Assembly: GCA_029557915.1 (NCBI GenBank)
Contig: JAKQHS010000042.1
Coordinates: forward strand, 1-60,996
DNA: 60,996 nucleotides
Reading direction: 5' to 3'
From: Bacteroidota bacterium
GTDB lineage: Bacteria; Bacteroidota; Bacteroidia; Chitinophagales; Saprospiraceae
The stretch's first letter is position 1. The number at the start of each line of letters is the position of its first letter. The notes below the pieces were generated by a model, which saw nothing but the letters and a program-made list of their open reading frames with translations, was not told where the DNA came from and searched no databases. The position numbers and the translations under genes are program-made. Below are positions 50,196 to 58,677 of this stretch, in pieces.

Positions 50196-51239
50196 CTACA
50201 AACTCGCCATATCAATCACAAACCGGTACCGCACATCCCCCTTTACCATCCTGTCGTAGGCTTTGTCTATTTTCTGGATGGGTATCATTTCCACATCCGA
50301 GACAATATTTTTTTCGGCGCAAAAGTCAAGCATCTCCTGGGTTTCTTCCGTGCCGCCGATCATGGAACCGATGATGCTCCTGCGGTTTTTGATCAGGGCA
50401 AAAGGATCCAGGACGGGAAATTCAGGAGGCAGGCCTACCACGAGCATTTTTCCATTCACGCCCAGCAGGTCCAGGTATTTTTTATAATCATGCTGGGCGG
50501 AAATGCAATTCAAAATGACGTCAAACTGCCCGTTGTGCTTTTTCATCTGCGCCTGGTCACTGGAGAGCAGGAAATGATGGGCGCCAAGCCTTTTGCCGTC
50601 TGTTTCTTTGGAAGGCGTATGGCTGATCAGGGTGACTTCCGCTCCGAAAGCCGCCGCAAATTTCACTCCCATATGACCCAGTCCGCCCAATCCGGCCACT
50701 CCCACCCGGGTATCTTTGCCCACTCCTGCATACTTTAAGGGCGAATAGGTGGTGATGCCGGCACACAACAGGGGCGCCACGGCGCTTTGATCCAGCCGGC
50801 TGGAAATATGGTATACAAACCGTTCATCGGTGACGATCTGCGAAGAATACCCGCCGCGGGTATATCCTGAACCGTCCCGGGCCATTACATTATAAGTGCC
50901 GGTCGGGCCTTCATCGCAATAGTTCTCCTGGTGCTGCCGGCAGCTGGGACAGGAGCGGCACGAATCGACGATGACCCCTATGGCCGCCAGGTTCCCGGGC
51001 TTGAATTTAGTCACCGCAGGACCAACGGATTTGACGGTGCCCACGATTTCATGGCCGGGCACCAATGGGAAATGGGTACCATCCCATTCCCCCCTGGCCC
51101 GGTGAAGGTCACTGTGACAAACTCCGCAATATCTAATTTCCAAATGCACATCGTGGGGCCCCACTTCCCTGCGGTTGAATTCAAATGGGCGAAGGGGTTG
51201 ATCGGCCTGGTAGGCGGCATAAGCTTTGGTGGCTATCAT
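50196..51239 (-). CDS. Zinc-dependent alcohol dehydrogenase (CAD/YahK type)
   Basis: The 347-residue protein binds catalytic zinc through CGVCHSDLHR and GHEIVG and structural zinc through CRSCPSCRQHQENYC. The nucleotide-binding motif is GVAGLGGLGHMGVKFA. These features define the cinnamyl-alcohol-dehydrogenase-like group, which reduces aldehydes with NADPH. It lies downstream of the S9 peptidase gene on the same strand but is separated by a 114-base gap full of short repeats. Confidence 0.92.
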   Translation of the reverse strand: MIATKAYAAYQADQPLRPFEFNRREVGPHDVHLEIRYCGVCHSDLHRARGEWDGTHFPLVPGHEIVGTVKSVGPAVTKFKPGNLAAIGVIVDSCRSCPSCRQHQENYCDEGPTGTYNVMARDGSGYTRGGYSSQIVTDERFVYHISSRLDQSAVAPLLCAGITTYSPLKYAGVGKDTRVGVAGLGGLGHMGVKFAAAFGAEVTLISHTPSKETDGKRLGAHHFLLSSDQAQMKKHNGQFDVILNCISAQHDYKKYLDLLGVNGKMLVVGLPPEFPVLDPFALIKNRRSIIGSMIGGTEETQEMLDFCAEKNIVSDVEMIPIQKIDKAYDRMVKGDVRYRFVIDMASL

Positions 51240-51270
51240 GGCGGAAAATTAAACTTCTTTGAGAATATAA

Positions 51271-51357
51271 TTGAGGTTGAGGTTAATGTTGAGGTTAAGG
51301 TTAAGGTTAAGGGAATGGCTTCTCCTCAACCCTCAACCCTCAATCTTCAATCCTCAT
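51271..51357. repeat. GAGGTT / GTTAAG and CCTCAA short tandem repeats
   Basis: Six to seven hexamers of the GAGGTT or GGTTAA kind run from 51271 to 51312. They are followed by an inverted group of CCTCAAC-like units from 51325 to 51357. The two halves can pair (GTTGAGG with CCTCAAC), forming a terminator-like structure between two minus-strand genes. Copy number may vary. Confidence 0.6.
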
Positions 51358-53396
51358 TCCGGCAGGACCACCTCCTCTCCCCAGATATATTTATTAAACC
51401 ACTGCCAATTGTGCCAGATCGCGGCAAGCCTTTCCTTGGGTTTGGTGATCCCGTGACCGAATCCTTTATATACGATCAGTTTGGAGGGCACCTTTTTGTC
51501 CTGGAGTCCCCGGTACAATTCATAGGCATTGGGAATGGGCACCCTTCGGTCGAATTCTCCATGCTGGATCAGAGTGGGGGTGGAAGCCTTGTTGATATTA
51601 TTCATGGGAGAGGTCCTCAGATAGATTGCCGGATCGGACCAGGGGGTGGATTGGAGATACTGCCTGGTGAAGGGGGTAATGTCCGTATTTACATAATAGG
51701 TGGACCAGTTGGAGATTCCGGCGCCCACGGAGATGGCTTTAAAAACATTGGTGTGGGTGGTGAGGAAGGCGGAGATGTACCCGCCCTGGCTCCAGCCCAT
51801 GCAACCCATTTTGGTGGTGTCCACGATCCCCAGTTTGTTTACATAATCTATGCCGCTCATGACATCCCACATATCCCCGATGCCGAGGTTGCGTACATTC
51901 AGAGACCGGAACAACTGTCCATAACCTGCCGATCCCCGGTAATTGACCCGGAGCACCAAAGCCCCTTTTTCACACCATTGCATCACAGGGTATACATAAG
52001 AGGGCGTGGGTTCTGGCCGGTCGACCCCGGTAGGCCCTCCGTGAATCAGGCAAAGCAAGGGGTATTTTTTATCCGTACGGAAATCACGGGGCCGGATCAG
52101 GACCCCTTCAATCTCTGTACCGTCCCTGCTTTGCCAGCGGATGATTTCACTGGTCGGGGTCTTCCAGTTCTTGATCTGATCGGTAAAAAAGGTAAGTTGA
52201 CGGCTGGAAGTATTAAAATTATACAAGGCGATTTCATTGAGTCCGTCATACATGCGGCCGGATAAGGCACAGGTCTGCCCATCCTTGCTGAAGGTAGCGG
52301 TATTGAATACATCGTAAGGCACTTCCGATTTGCTCCAGAGATCGATTTCAGGATCCAGGCGGAACAGTTGCGAAGCGGTTTTTTGAGAAGCTCCAAACCA
52401 GATGCCTCCCCGGGTCCAGTCGAGATAGGACTTGTTTTCATCAAAGGCCTTGCCTATTTCTTTGGCAGAAGCAGAGTCCAGGTGCCGGATAAAAAACCTG
52501 TTGTTTTTGTAATAAAAAGAAACGGTATCGTCCACCGCACTGGAATAAATCAACTGCCTGCTGTCCGGCGACCACCCGAGAAAAAAATCACCGGAAGGAT
52601 TGTCCACCAGTATTTTTGACGACCTGGTCCCGGTCTCATACAAGGCAATATCGCCAAACACCCCGCTGTTGATCAGCGGGTCCGGCAAACGGGTATAAGC
52701 AATGTATTTTCCGTCCGGGGAATAACCATATCCTGCGACAGAATAATTCGAATCGGTCACTGCCGTCGCCTTGGGGAAATTAAAACAGGGAAGTTTAGTT
52801 TTGGAAACGCTGTCGGAATAACAGGGATACAAACCATACCGGTCAATCGAATCCTTGTCAAAGGGAATGGTCCACAGGCGGTTCATCCGGAATTCCTCCC
52901 CTTCTGTGCCAAAGGCGCCGAACCGTTCTTTTATTTGTTTGTCCCGCTTGGTTTCACTTTCGGTTTTGGAAAACAATATTTTTTTTCCATCCGGGCTCCA
53001 GGTGAAACTGTTGATCCCCTCTGTTTCATTGGAGATGGCCACCGCCTCTCCCCCTTCCAGGGAAAGCAGGTGGATCTGACTTTTGTTGCCCCGGTCGGTG
53101 AGAAAAGCAATCCATTTTGAATCGGGGCTCCAACGGGCGCCAAAGCTGCTTCCTTTTGGGGTGCGGGTCAGTTGAAAGGGAGCCTGGCCATTTTTGGAAA
53201 GCCAGATTTCCGTGTCGTAAACGTTTTCCTTCCAGTCGGTGGAAGTTACGCTAAATAAAACATGTTTACCGTCGGGGGAGATCTGGGGAGTCCCGCTTTG
53301 TTTAAGGCTTATCCATTCTTCAAAGGAGACCGAGGCATCCTGGCCGGTGAGCATACCGGGTAATAAGGCCAGGAAAAAATAATACAGGTACTTCAT
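51354..53396 (-). CDS. S9-family (prolyl oligopeptidase-like) peptidase
   Basis: The 680-residue protein has a signal peptide ending GMLTGQ and an N-terminal beta-propeller of WD40-like repeats (SPDSKWIAFLTD, SPDGKKILFSKT, SPDGKYIAYTR). The catalytic domain has the serine in MGCMGWSQGGYISAFL, the Asp region in HGEFDRRVPIPNAYELYRGL and the His in GFGHGITKPKERL. It cleaves small peptides in the periplasm. It lies 21 bases downstream of the sialidase-like gene and is followed by a repeat-rich gap. Confidence 0.9.
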   Translation of the reverse strand: MKYLYYFFLALLPGMLTGQDASVSFEEWISLKQSGTPQISPDGKHVLFSVTSTDWKENVYDTEIWLSKNGQAPFQLTRTPKGSSFGARWSPDSKWIAFLTDRGNKSQIHLLSLEGGEAVAISNETEGINSFTWSPDGKKILFSKTESETKRDKQIKERFGAFGTEGEEFRMNRLWTIPFDKDSIDRYGLYPCYSDSVSKTKLPCFNFPKATAVTDSNYSVAGYGYSPDGKYIAYTRLPDPLINSGVFGDIALYETGTRSSKILVDNPSGDFFLGWSPDSRQLIYSSAVDDTVSFYYKNNRFFIRHLDSASAKEIGKAFDENKSYLDWTRGGIWFGASQKTASQLFRLDPEIDLWSKSEVPYDVFNTATFSKDGQTCALSGRMYDGLNEIALYNFNTSSRQLTFFTDQIKNWKTPTSEIIRWQSRDGTEIEGVLIRPRDFRTDKKYPLLCLIHGGPTGVDRPEPTPSYVYPVMQWCEKGALVLRVNYRGSAGYGQLFRSLNVRNLGIGDMWDVMSGIDYVNKLGIVDTTKMGCMGWSQGGYISAFLTTHTNVFKAISVGAGISNWSTYYVNTDITPFTRQYLQSTPWSDPAIYLRTSPMNNINKASTPTLIQHGEFDRRVPIPNAYELYRGLQDKKVPSKLIVYKGFGHGITKPKERLAAIWHNWQWFNKYIWGEEVVLPE

Positions 53397-53417
53397 ATTT
53401 GGGAATTAAGAGGTCAA

Positions 53418-54749
53418 TCAGGATCTGGCTTTCTGTTTTTTTTGTGATTTGGTTTCAATAAGGGCGGTCCATATGCTCAACTTTTTATCCATATAGGAAG
53501 TCCATACCGGCCGCACCCTTCCATTAGCTGCGGAAATATTGTTGTAATCACCGAAGAACGCTTCATTTCCGGGAGGAGTGAAGGTATTGCCTTCCAGCCG
53601 GAGTTCTTTAAAGCTTTTTCCACCGTTTTTAGAATAAGCCACTACGACATCGGTTTGCAAGTTGCGGTGCCGGCTTCTGTCATAATACACGATATACAGG
53701 TACCCGGTGGATTGGTCCACACTTAACCAGGGGAAGAACTGAATACTGGAAGTCCTGTCCTGGTTGACCCGGACGCGTTCTGACCAGGAATTGCCCCCGT
53801 CACGGCTGGAAAGGAGCCAGATATCCATATTGTTTTGGCCGTTTTTGAGGTCGGCCCAGCAGATATAAATGCTTCCCCGGTATTTGCCCGGACTCAGATC
53901 CGTGGCCAAGACCGGCATTCCGTTTGCCCTGCCGACCCCCGGAACTTCCAGGGACCAGCCTCCCGGTTGGTCCACCAGGGCCTGGTCGGCAAGCAACCAG
54001 GTGTTGCCGCCATCGGCGCTTTTATCAAACCACAATTTTTGATCATAGGCCCAGCACACATAGATTTCGTTGGACGGTCCGAATCCGGGCACCGCACCTT
54101 CCGGGGTGAGGTCGTCATCGAGGCAATTGCCTTCATGGTCGCTGAGGGTCACGGCTTGCGTCCAGGTTTTCCCCTGGTCTTTGGAAAGGGAAAAACGGAT
54201 CCGGGAGCGGTCGGTTTCTTTTTCTGAACCGTATTGGTCAAATTCGGTCCAGGTTACGACCAGGTCGCCATTATTGGGATTGCTGCTGATCCAGGGTTTG
54301 TCCTGATTTTTGGGAGGATTGGTTCCGATGGCGGATCCCTGGTCCCAGGTTTTCCCTCCGTCCGAGCTTTGATGGATGACCAGGCTTTCCAACCATCTCC
54401 CTGACTGCCTGCCTCTTCCGTCGGGATTGCCGAGGTGCACATAATAAAATCTTCCTTCGTGATCGGCCCAGACTACGGGATCACCATACACACCAAGCGG
54501 TGAAAGGAGCCGGCTATGAGAAAAACTCTTTCCGCCGTCTGTTGAATAATGTACGCGGTCAAGAATGGAACCGGCCACCACGATATCGGGATTCACCGGG
54601 GACACGGCGATGCTGGGTTCAGAAGGCCCAAACCTTTCCCCCTTGTTCTCCGCTATTTTTACCGATCCCAGATAAGCCGGGGTCGAACAGGAAAAACAAG
54701 CGGCCGCGAGAAAACCCCACAAAAAGTATTTAATCCCCGAAAGGAACAT
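53418..54749 (-). CDS. Sialidase-like (BNR repeat) lipoprotein
   Basis: The 443-residue lipoprotein has a lipobox near Cys21 (CFSCST). Asp-box (BNR) repeats recur: STDGGKSFS, SSDGGKTWD, SKDQGKTWT, SADGGNTWL, SRDGGNSWS and SKNGGKSF. This gives the six-bladed propeller of the sialidase superfamily, but the catalytic Arg triad cannot be confirmed by eye, so it may be a glycan-binding or non-sialidase glycosidase. A TAATTTTG promoter box ends five bases before the ATG. Confidence 0.82.
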   Translation of the reverse strand: MFLSGIKYFLWGFLAAACFSCSTPAYLGSVKIAENKGERFGPSEPSIAVSPVNPDIVVAGSILDRVHYSTDGGKSFSHSRLLSPLGVYGDPVVWADHEGRFYYVHLGNPDGRGRQSGRWLESLVIHQSSDGGKTWDQGSAIGTNPPKNQDKPWISSNPNNGDLVVTWTEFDQYGSEKETDRSRIRFSLSKDQGKTWTQAVTLSDHEGNCLDDDLTPEGAVPGFGPSNEIYVCWAYDQKLWFDKSADGGNTWLLADQALVDQPGGWSLEVPGVGRANGMPVLATDLSPGKYRGSIYICWADLKNGQNNMDIWLLSSRDGGNSWSERVRVNQDRTSSIQFFPWLSVDQSTGYLYIVYYDRSRHRNLQTDVVVAYSKNGGKSFKELRLEGNTFTPPGNEAFFGDYNNISAANGRVRPVWTSYMDKKLSIWTALIETKSQKKQKARS

Positions 54750-54754
54750 AAAAC

Positions 54755-54762
54755 CAAAATTA
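54755..54762 (-). promoter_or_regulatory. Promoter -7 box TAATTTTG, 5 nt before the start codon
   Basis: The minus strand reads TAATTTTG, an exact TAnnTTTG match, with only five bases to ATG 54749. As with the AlkA gene, the mRNA would begin at the start codon or the true start lies further inside the frame. Confidence 0.5.
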
Positions 54763-54998
54763 CTTTATTACGAAGAAAACCGGTCTGAAACAGACAAATC
54801 ATGAAGCGGTTACTTATAAGAATGTCATTAATATATATACGGCGGGCGTTTCAATAGAAGGGGGATGAGAAGCTGACACTATTTTATCTATCCTTTTCAT
54901 TTATTATTCCTTTGACCCATAATTATAGTTATGGATGTACCGAATTCAGGCCAATCGCTTTACATTGGTCTGAAGAAGAGGAATTAAGACACATAAAA

Positions 54999-56144
54999 AT
55001 GGATCATAGGTCGCCGCTCCGGATCATACACTGCCTGTGGCTCATCTATTGTTTGAATTTGCCTCTCAGCGGTTTTTCACAGGTGGATAAAAAGGCCACG
55101 GCTGAAACCAAAGCCCTGTACGGAAATTTAATGAAAATAAGGTCCCGGGGTGTGATGTTTGGTCACCAGGACGCACTGGCCTATGGGCTGAATGCGGACC
55201 TGAGCCGCTGGATTGGCCAGCCCGTCAAAACAGATATCCGCTCCGATATCCGGACGCTTACCGGCCAGCATCCCGCCGTGGTGGGCCATGACCTGGGACA
55301 TCTGGAACTCGGCAAACCGGAAAACCTGGATGCCGTCCCATTCGATCAAATGCGGGAATCCATAATTGCCGTTTACCGGTATGGGGGAATCAATACCATC
55401 AGCTGGCATCCCAACAATCCCCTGGATTTGACCAAGACCACCTGGGACCGGGTGGACTCCACCATCCGCAGGATCACGGCGGATAGGAAAAACCTTCGCA
55501 ACTATAAAAAAATCCTGGACAAACTGGCCGTGTTTTTTAAGAGCCTGAAGGGCCCCGGGGGAGCATTGATCCCCGTCATTTTCCGTCCTTACCACGAACA
55601 CACCGGCAGCTGGTTTTGGTGGGGGGCGGGACATTGTACCCCTTCAGAGTACAAGGCTTTCTGGCAAGTGACGGTCAAACACCTGACCCGGAAAAGGAAG
55701 GTTCATAACCTACTGATTGCGTATTCCACCGACAATTTTATCAATGAAGCCCATTACCTTGAAAGATATCCCGGGGATGAATATGTGGACCTGTTAGGTT
55801 TCGACACCTACCACCGGAATGCCCCCCAATCCGACTCCGCGTTTACCGCCAATGCCAAACGTATGGTGGCTACCCTGAAAAAACTGGGCGAAGAAAAAAA
55901 CAAATTATATGCCATCACCGAAACCGGCCTGGAAACGGTCAAAGAACACGATTGGTGGACCCGGATCGTTTATCCCATCATCAGCGATACCGGACTGAGT
56001 TATGTTTTGGTATGGAGAAATGGGAGGGCCGATCATTATTATGCGCCCTTTGAAGGGCAGCAAAGCGCGGAGGATTTTAAATCCTTTTTTAAGCTGCCGC
56101 AAACCTTGTTTGAAAAAGACTTACTGAATCTTTATAAACCCTGA
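54999..56144 (+). CDS. GH26 beta-mannanase
   Basis: From ATG 54999 the product is 381 residues with a signal peptide (…[10 protein letters not shown]). The frame is open from 54912, but that start would put 29 residues ahead of the signal. The catalytic acid/base is Glu200 in [15 protein letters not shown] and the nucleophile is Glu308 in YAITETGLE, with HPNNPLD between. GH26 enzymes cut beta-1,4-mannan to mannobiose. It leads an operon with GH130 and an AGE epimerase, which matches the mannobiose route known from Bacteroides fragilis. A partial LacI-type site is at 54804-54813. Confidence 0.92.
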   Translation: MDHRSPLRIIHCLWLIYCLNLPLSGFSQVDKKATAETKALYGNLMKIRSRGVMFGHQDALAYGLNADLSRWIGQPVKTDIRSDIRTLTGQHPAVVGHDLGHLELGKPENLDAVPFDQMRESIIAVYRYGGINTISWHPNNPLDLTKTTWDRVDSTIRRITADRKNLRNYKKILDKLAVFFKSLKGPGGALIPVIFRPYHEHTGSWFWWGAGHCTPSEYKAFWQVTVKHLTRKRKVHNLLIAYSTDNFINEAHYLERYPGDEYVDLLGFDTYHRNAPQSDSAFTANAKRMVATLKKLGEEKNKLYAITETGLETVKEHDWWTRIVYPIISDTGLSYVLVWRNGRADHYYAPFEGQQSAEDFKSFFKLPQTLFEKDLLNLYKP

Positions 56145-56182
56145 AGTACCGGAATCATCCGGACTCGATCATTTTAAAAATT

Positions 56183-57355
56183 ATGAATTTTAAAGAGCGG
56201 CTGAATGCATTGAAAGCCGAAAAGGAAGTTTTGCTGAACCGGAGCAATGAGATCGTGCTTCCTGGCAACGGCATCTATTTCAGATACAAAAATCCGGTGG
56301 TTACCGCCGGTCATGTGCCTCTGTTTTGGGAGTATGACCTCAATCCGGAAAACAATCCCTTCCTGATGAAACGCTTTCCCATCAATGCCACCTTTAATGC
56401 GGGAGCCATCAAATGGAAGGGCAAATATCTTCTCGTCCTCCGCGTCGAAGGGGCAGACCGGAAATCCTTTTTTGCAATCGCCGAAAGCCCGGACGGGATC
56501 AGCCGGTTTACGTTTTGGGACCATCCGGTCACCATGCCGGAAACCGGGAATCCGGATATCAATGTGTACGACATGCGACTCACTGCGCATGAAGACGGGT
56601 GGATCTACGGGATTTTTTGTTCGGAACGGAAGGACCCTTTCGCTCCGAAAGGCGATGAATCGTCTGCGGTCGCCTCGGCCGGCATTGCCCGCAGCCGGGA
56701 CCTGGTAAACTGGGAACGGTTGCCGGATCTGGTGACACCCTCTCCCCAACAAAGAAATGTAGTCCTGCATCCGGAATTTGTCCAGGGGAAATACCTGATT
56801 TATACCCGTCCCCAGGATGGTTTTATTGAGGCGGGGAGCGGGGGAGGGATCGGGTACGGGTATTCCGATTCCATGAATCCGGCCATTATTGAAAAAGAAC
56901 TGATCCTGGATGAAAAAAGGTACCACACGGTATATGAAATAAAAAACGGCCTGGGGCCGGCACCGATTAAAACCTCCAAAGGCTGGCTGCACCTGGCCCA
57001 CGGGGTCAGAAATACGGCGGCCGGCTTGCGCTACGTGCTTTACCTGTTCCTGACCGACCTGGCCGACCCGACCAAGATCCTTTATAAACCGGCGGGCTAT
57101 TTCCTGGCCCCCGAAGGAGATGAACGGGTGGGGGATGTCAGCAACGTGGTATTTTCAAACGGATGGATTGCCGATGAAAACGGCAACGTATTTATTTATT
57201 ATGCTTCTTCGGATACCCGGCTTCATGTAGCAAGTTCCACCGTGGAACAATTGATCGATTACGCCATGCATACCTGCGCGGACGGGTTCCGGTCCATGAC
57301 CTCAGTAAAAACCCTGAATAACCTTATAGACCGGAACATCACCCTGCAAGGTTGA
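56183..57355 (+). CDS. GH130 mannosylglucose phosphorylase-like enzyme
   Basis: The 390-residue protein lacks a signal peptide, so it is cytoplasmic. The GH130 five-bladed propeller is shown by [42 protein letters not shown] (with the catalytic Asp), [19 protein letters not shown] and [14 protein letters not shown]. This is the 4-O-beta-D-mannosyl-D-glucose phosphorylase type: it splits mannosylglucose with phosphate into mannose-1-phosphate and glucose. It sits 38 bases after the GH26 gene and 13 bases before the epimerase gene, so the pathway order is preserved. Confidence 0.9.
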   Translation: MNFKERLNALKAEKEVLLNRSNEIVLPGNGIYFRYKNPVVTAGHVPLFWEYDLNPENNPFLMKRFPINATFNAGAIKWKGKYLLVLRVEGADRKSFFAIAESPDGISRFTFWDHPVTMPETGNPDINVYDMRLTAHEDGWIYGIFCSERKDPFAPKGDESSAVASAGIARSRDLVNWERLPDLVTPSPQQRNVVLHPEFVQGKYLIYTRPQDGFIEAGSGGGIGYGYSDSMNPAIIEKELILDEKRYHTVYEIKNGLGPAPIKTSKGWLHLAHGVRNTAAGLRYVLYLFLTDLADPTKILYKPAGYFLAPEGDERVGDVSNVVFSNGWIADENGNVFIYYASSDTRLHVASSTVEQLIDYAMHTCADGFRSMTSVKTLNNLIDRNITLQG

Positions 57356-57368
57356 CCACCGGTTGCCT

Positions 57369-58559
57369 ATGGATTCAAAACTTCAAAGTTTTAAGCTGGA
57401 GATCCGGGAGGAAATGCAACGAATCCTGGAGTGGTGGAGGAAGTATTCTCCGGATGAGCGGAATGGAGGTTTTGCCGGAGAAATAGATCAGTTTAACCGG
57501 CAGTTGCCCCAAGCCGATAAAGGCAGCGTACTGCATGCCCGGATCCTCTGGACTTTTTCCTCGGCCTATCGCCATTCCCGGCAGGAGGTTGACCTTGACC
57601 TTGCCTTTAGGGCTTATGAATTTATTGTCCAAAAATTTTATGACAAAACCTGGTCTGGTGTGTTTTGGTCGGTCCGGGCCGATGGAACGATCCTCAGCGA
57701 CCGGAAACAAAGCTATGCCATCGCTTTTGCCATTTATGGCCTGGCTGAATTTTATAAAGTGACCGGTGATGCCGGAGGCCTTCAACTGGCCGTGGAATTG
57801 TACCATGCCCTTGAAAGCCGGAGCCTTGATCCTCTGGAGGGCGGATATTTTGAGGCCTTTACCCGGGATTGGCAAAAACTGGAGGAAGTGCGACTGAGCC
57901 AAAAGGACCGCAACGATCCCAAAACCATGAATACCCACCTCCACCTCATCGAAGCTTATGCCAATCTTTACCGGGTATGGCGGGATGACCGGCTGGAACA
58001 TTCCATCCGCCATCTGCTTAAGGTTTTTGAACAACGGATCATGGATAAAACAAATCATCACCTGCGGCTATTTTTTGAAGCGGACTGGAAGCCGACTTCC
58101 GAAAGGATTTCCTATGGACATGATATCGAAGCTTCCTGGTTGCTTCACGACGCAGCGAAAGAGCTGCAGGACCCTATTTTAGATAAAAGGTGGTCGGCCA
58201 TAGCCATTCAAATTGCCGATGCTTCGGTCGGGGGATTACAGGCCGATAGCAGTTTTATCCACGAAGCGGATCCGCGGTCCGGGTACCTGGACCAGCACCG
58301 GGAATGGTGGGTCAGCGCTGAAGGCATGGTTGGATATTTGAATGCCTGGAAATTGAGCGGCGACCGTGTTTACCTGGAACGGGTGTACGGACTTTGGAAT
58401 TTTATCAAAAAACACCTCCTTGACCTGGACCGCGGGGAATGGCACTGGGGAGTTTATCCGGATTATACCCGGATGCCGGAATATAAAATGGGCTTCTGGA
58501 AATGCCCTTATCATAATTTCCGGGCCTGCCTGGAAATCCTGGATCTATTAAAAGAATAA
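57369..58559 (+). CDS. AGE-family epimerase (cellobiose/mannobiose 2-epimerase)
   Basis: From ATG 57369 the product is 396 residues, about the full length of the family; a TTG two codons upstream is less likely. The (alpha/alpha)6 barrel includes catalytic histidines in YGHDIEASWLLHDA, EWWVSAEGMVGYLNAW, GEWHWGVYPDY and KCPYHNFRACLEI. It converts beta-1,4-mannobiose to mannosylglucose for the GH130 enzyme encoded just before it. There is no signal peptide. It closes the mannan operon; a pyrimidine-rich tract follows. Confidence 0.92.
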   Translation: MDSKLQSFKLEIREEMQRILEWWRKYSPDERNGGFAGEIDQFNRQLPQADKGSVLHARILWTFSSAYRHSRQEVDLDLAFRAYEFIVQKFYDKTWSGVFWSVRADGTILSDRKQSYAIAFAIYGLAEFYKVTGDAGGLQLAVELYHALESRSLDPLEGGYFEAFTRDWQKLEEVRLSQKDRNDPKTMNTHLHLIEAYANLYRVWRDDRLEHSIRHLLKVFEQRIMDKTNHHLRLFFEADWKPTSERISYGHDIEASWLLHDAAKELQDPILDKRWSAIAIQIADASVGGLQADSSFIHEADPRSGYLDQHREWWVSAEGMVGYLNAWKLSGDRVYLERVYGLWNFIKKHLLDLDRGEWHWGVYPDYTRMPEYKMGFWKCPYHNFRACLEILDLLKE

Positions 58560-58562
58560 TAT

Positions 58563-58613
58563 CCCTTCCTCCCTTCCTCCTTTCCTCCCTTTCTCCCTTT
58601 CTCCTTCCTCCCC
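58563..58613 (+). repeat. 51-nt homopyrimidine tract
   Basis: All 51 bases are C or T, built from repeats such as CCCTTCCTCC and TTTCTCCC. It lies after the epimerase stop and just before the thrA promoter. Such tracts can form triplex (H-DNA) structures, but that is not shown here. Confidence 0.7.
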
Positions 58614-58619
58614 ATTATT

Positions 58620-58627
58620 TATCTTTG
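58620..58627 (+). promoter_or_regulatory. Promoter -7 box TATCTTTG for thrA
   Basis: TATCTTTG followed by C matches TAnnTTTG exactly and lies 51 bases before ATG 58678. The region where the -33 box should be is pyrimidine tract without TTG. No leader peptide rich in Thr, Ile or Met was seen, so classical thr attenuation is not supported. Confidence 0.5.
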
Positions 58628-58677
58628 CGCGCTCATTGCCCCGATAACCGTTAGCTTAAGGTAATCTGTCAAACTCT

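Noticed and set aside
50931-52265. A 444-codon plus-strand frame
   Set aside because: It lies antisense to the alcohol dehydrogenase and S9 peptidase genes, both with complete motifs, and crosses the repeat-rich gap between them.
58628-58677. Possible thr attenuator before thrA
   Set aside because: No Thr/Ile-rich leader peptide and no terminator/antiterminator pair can be seen in the short leader.
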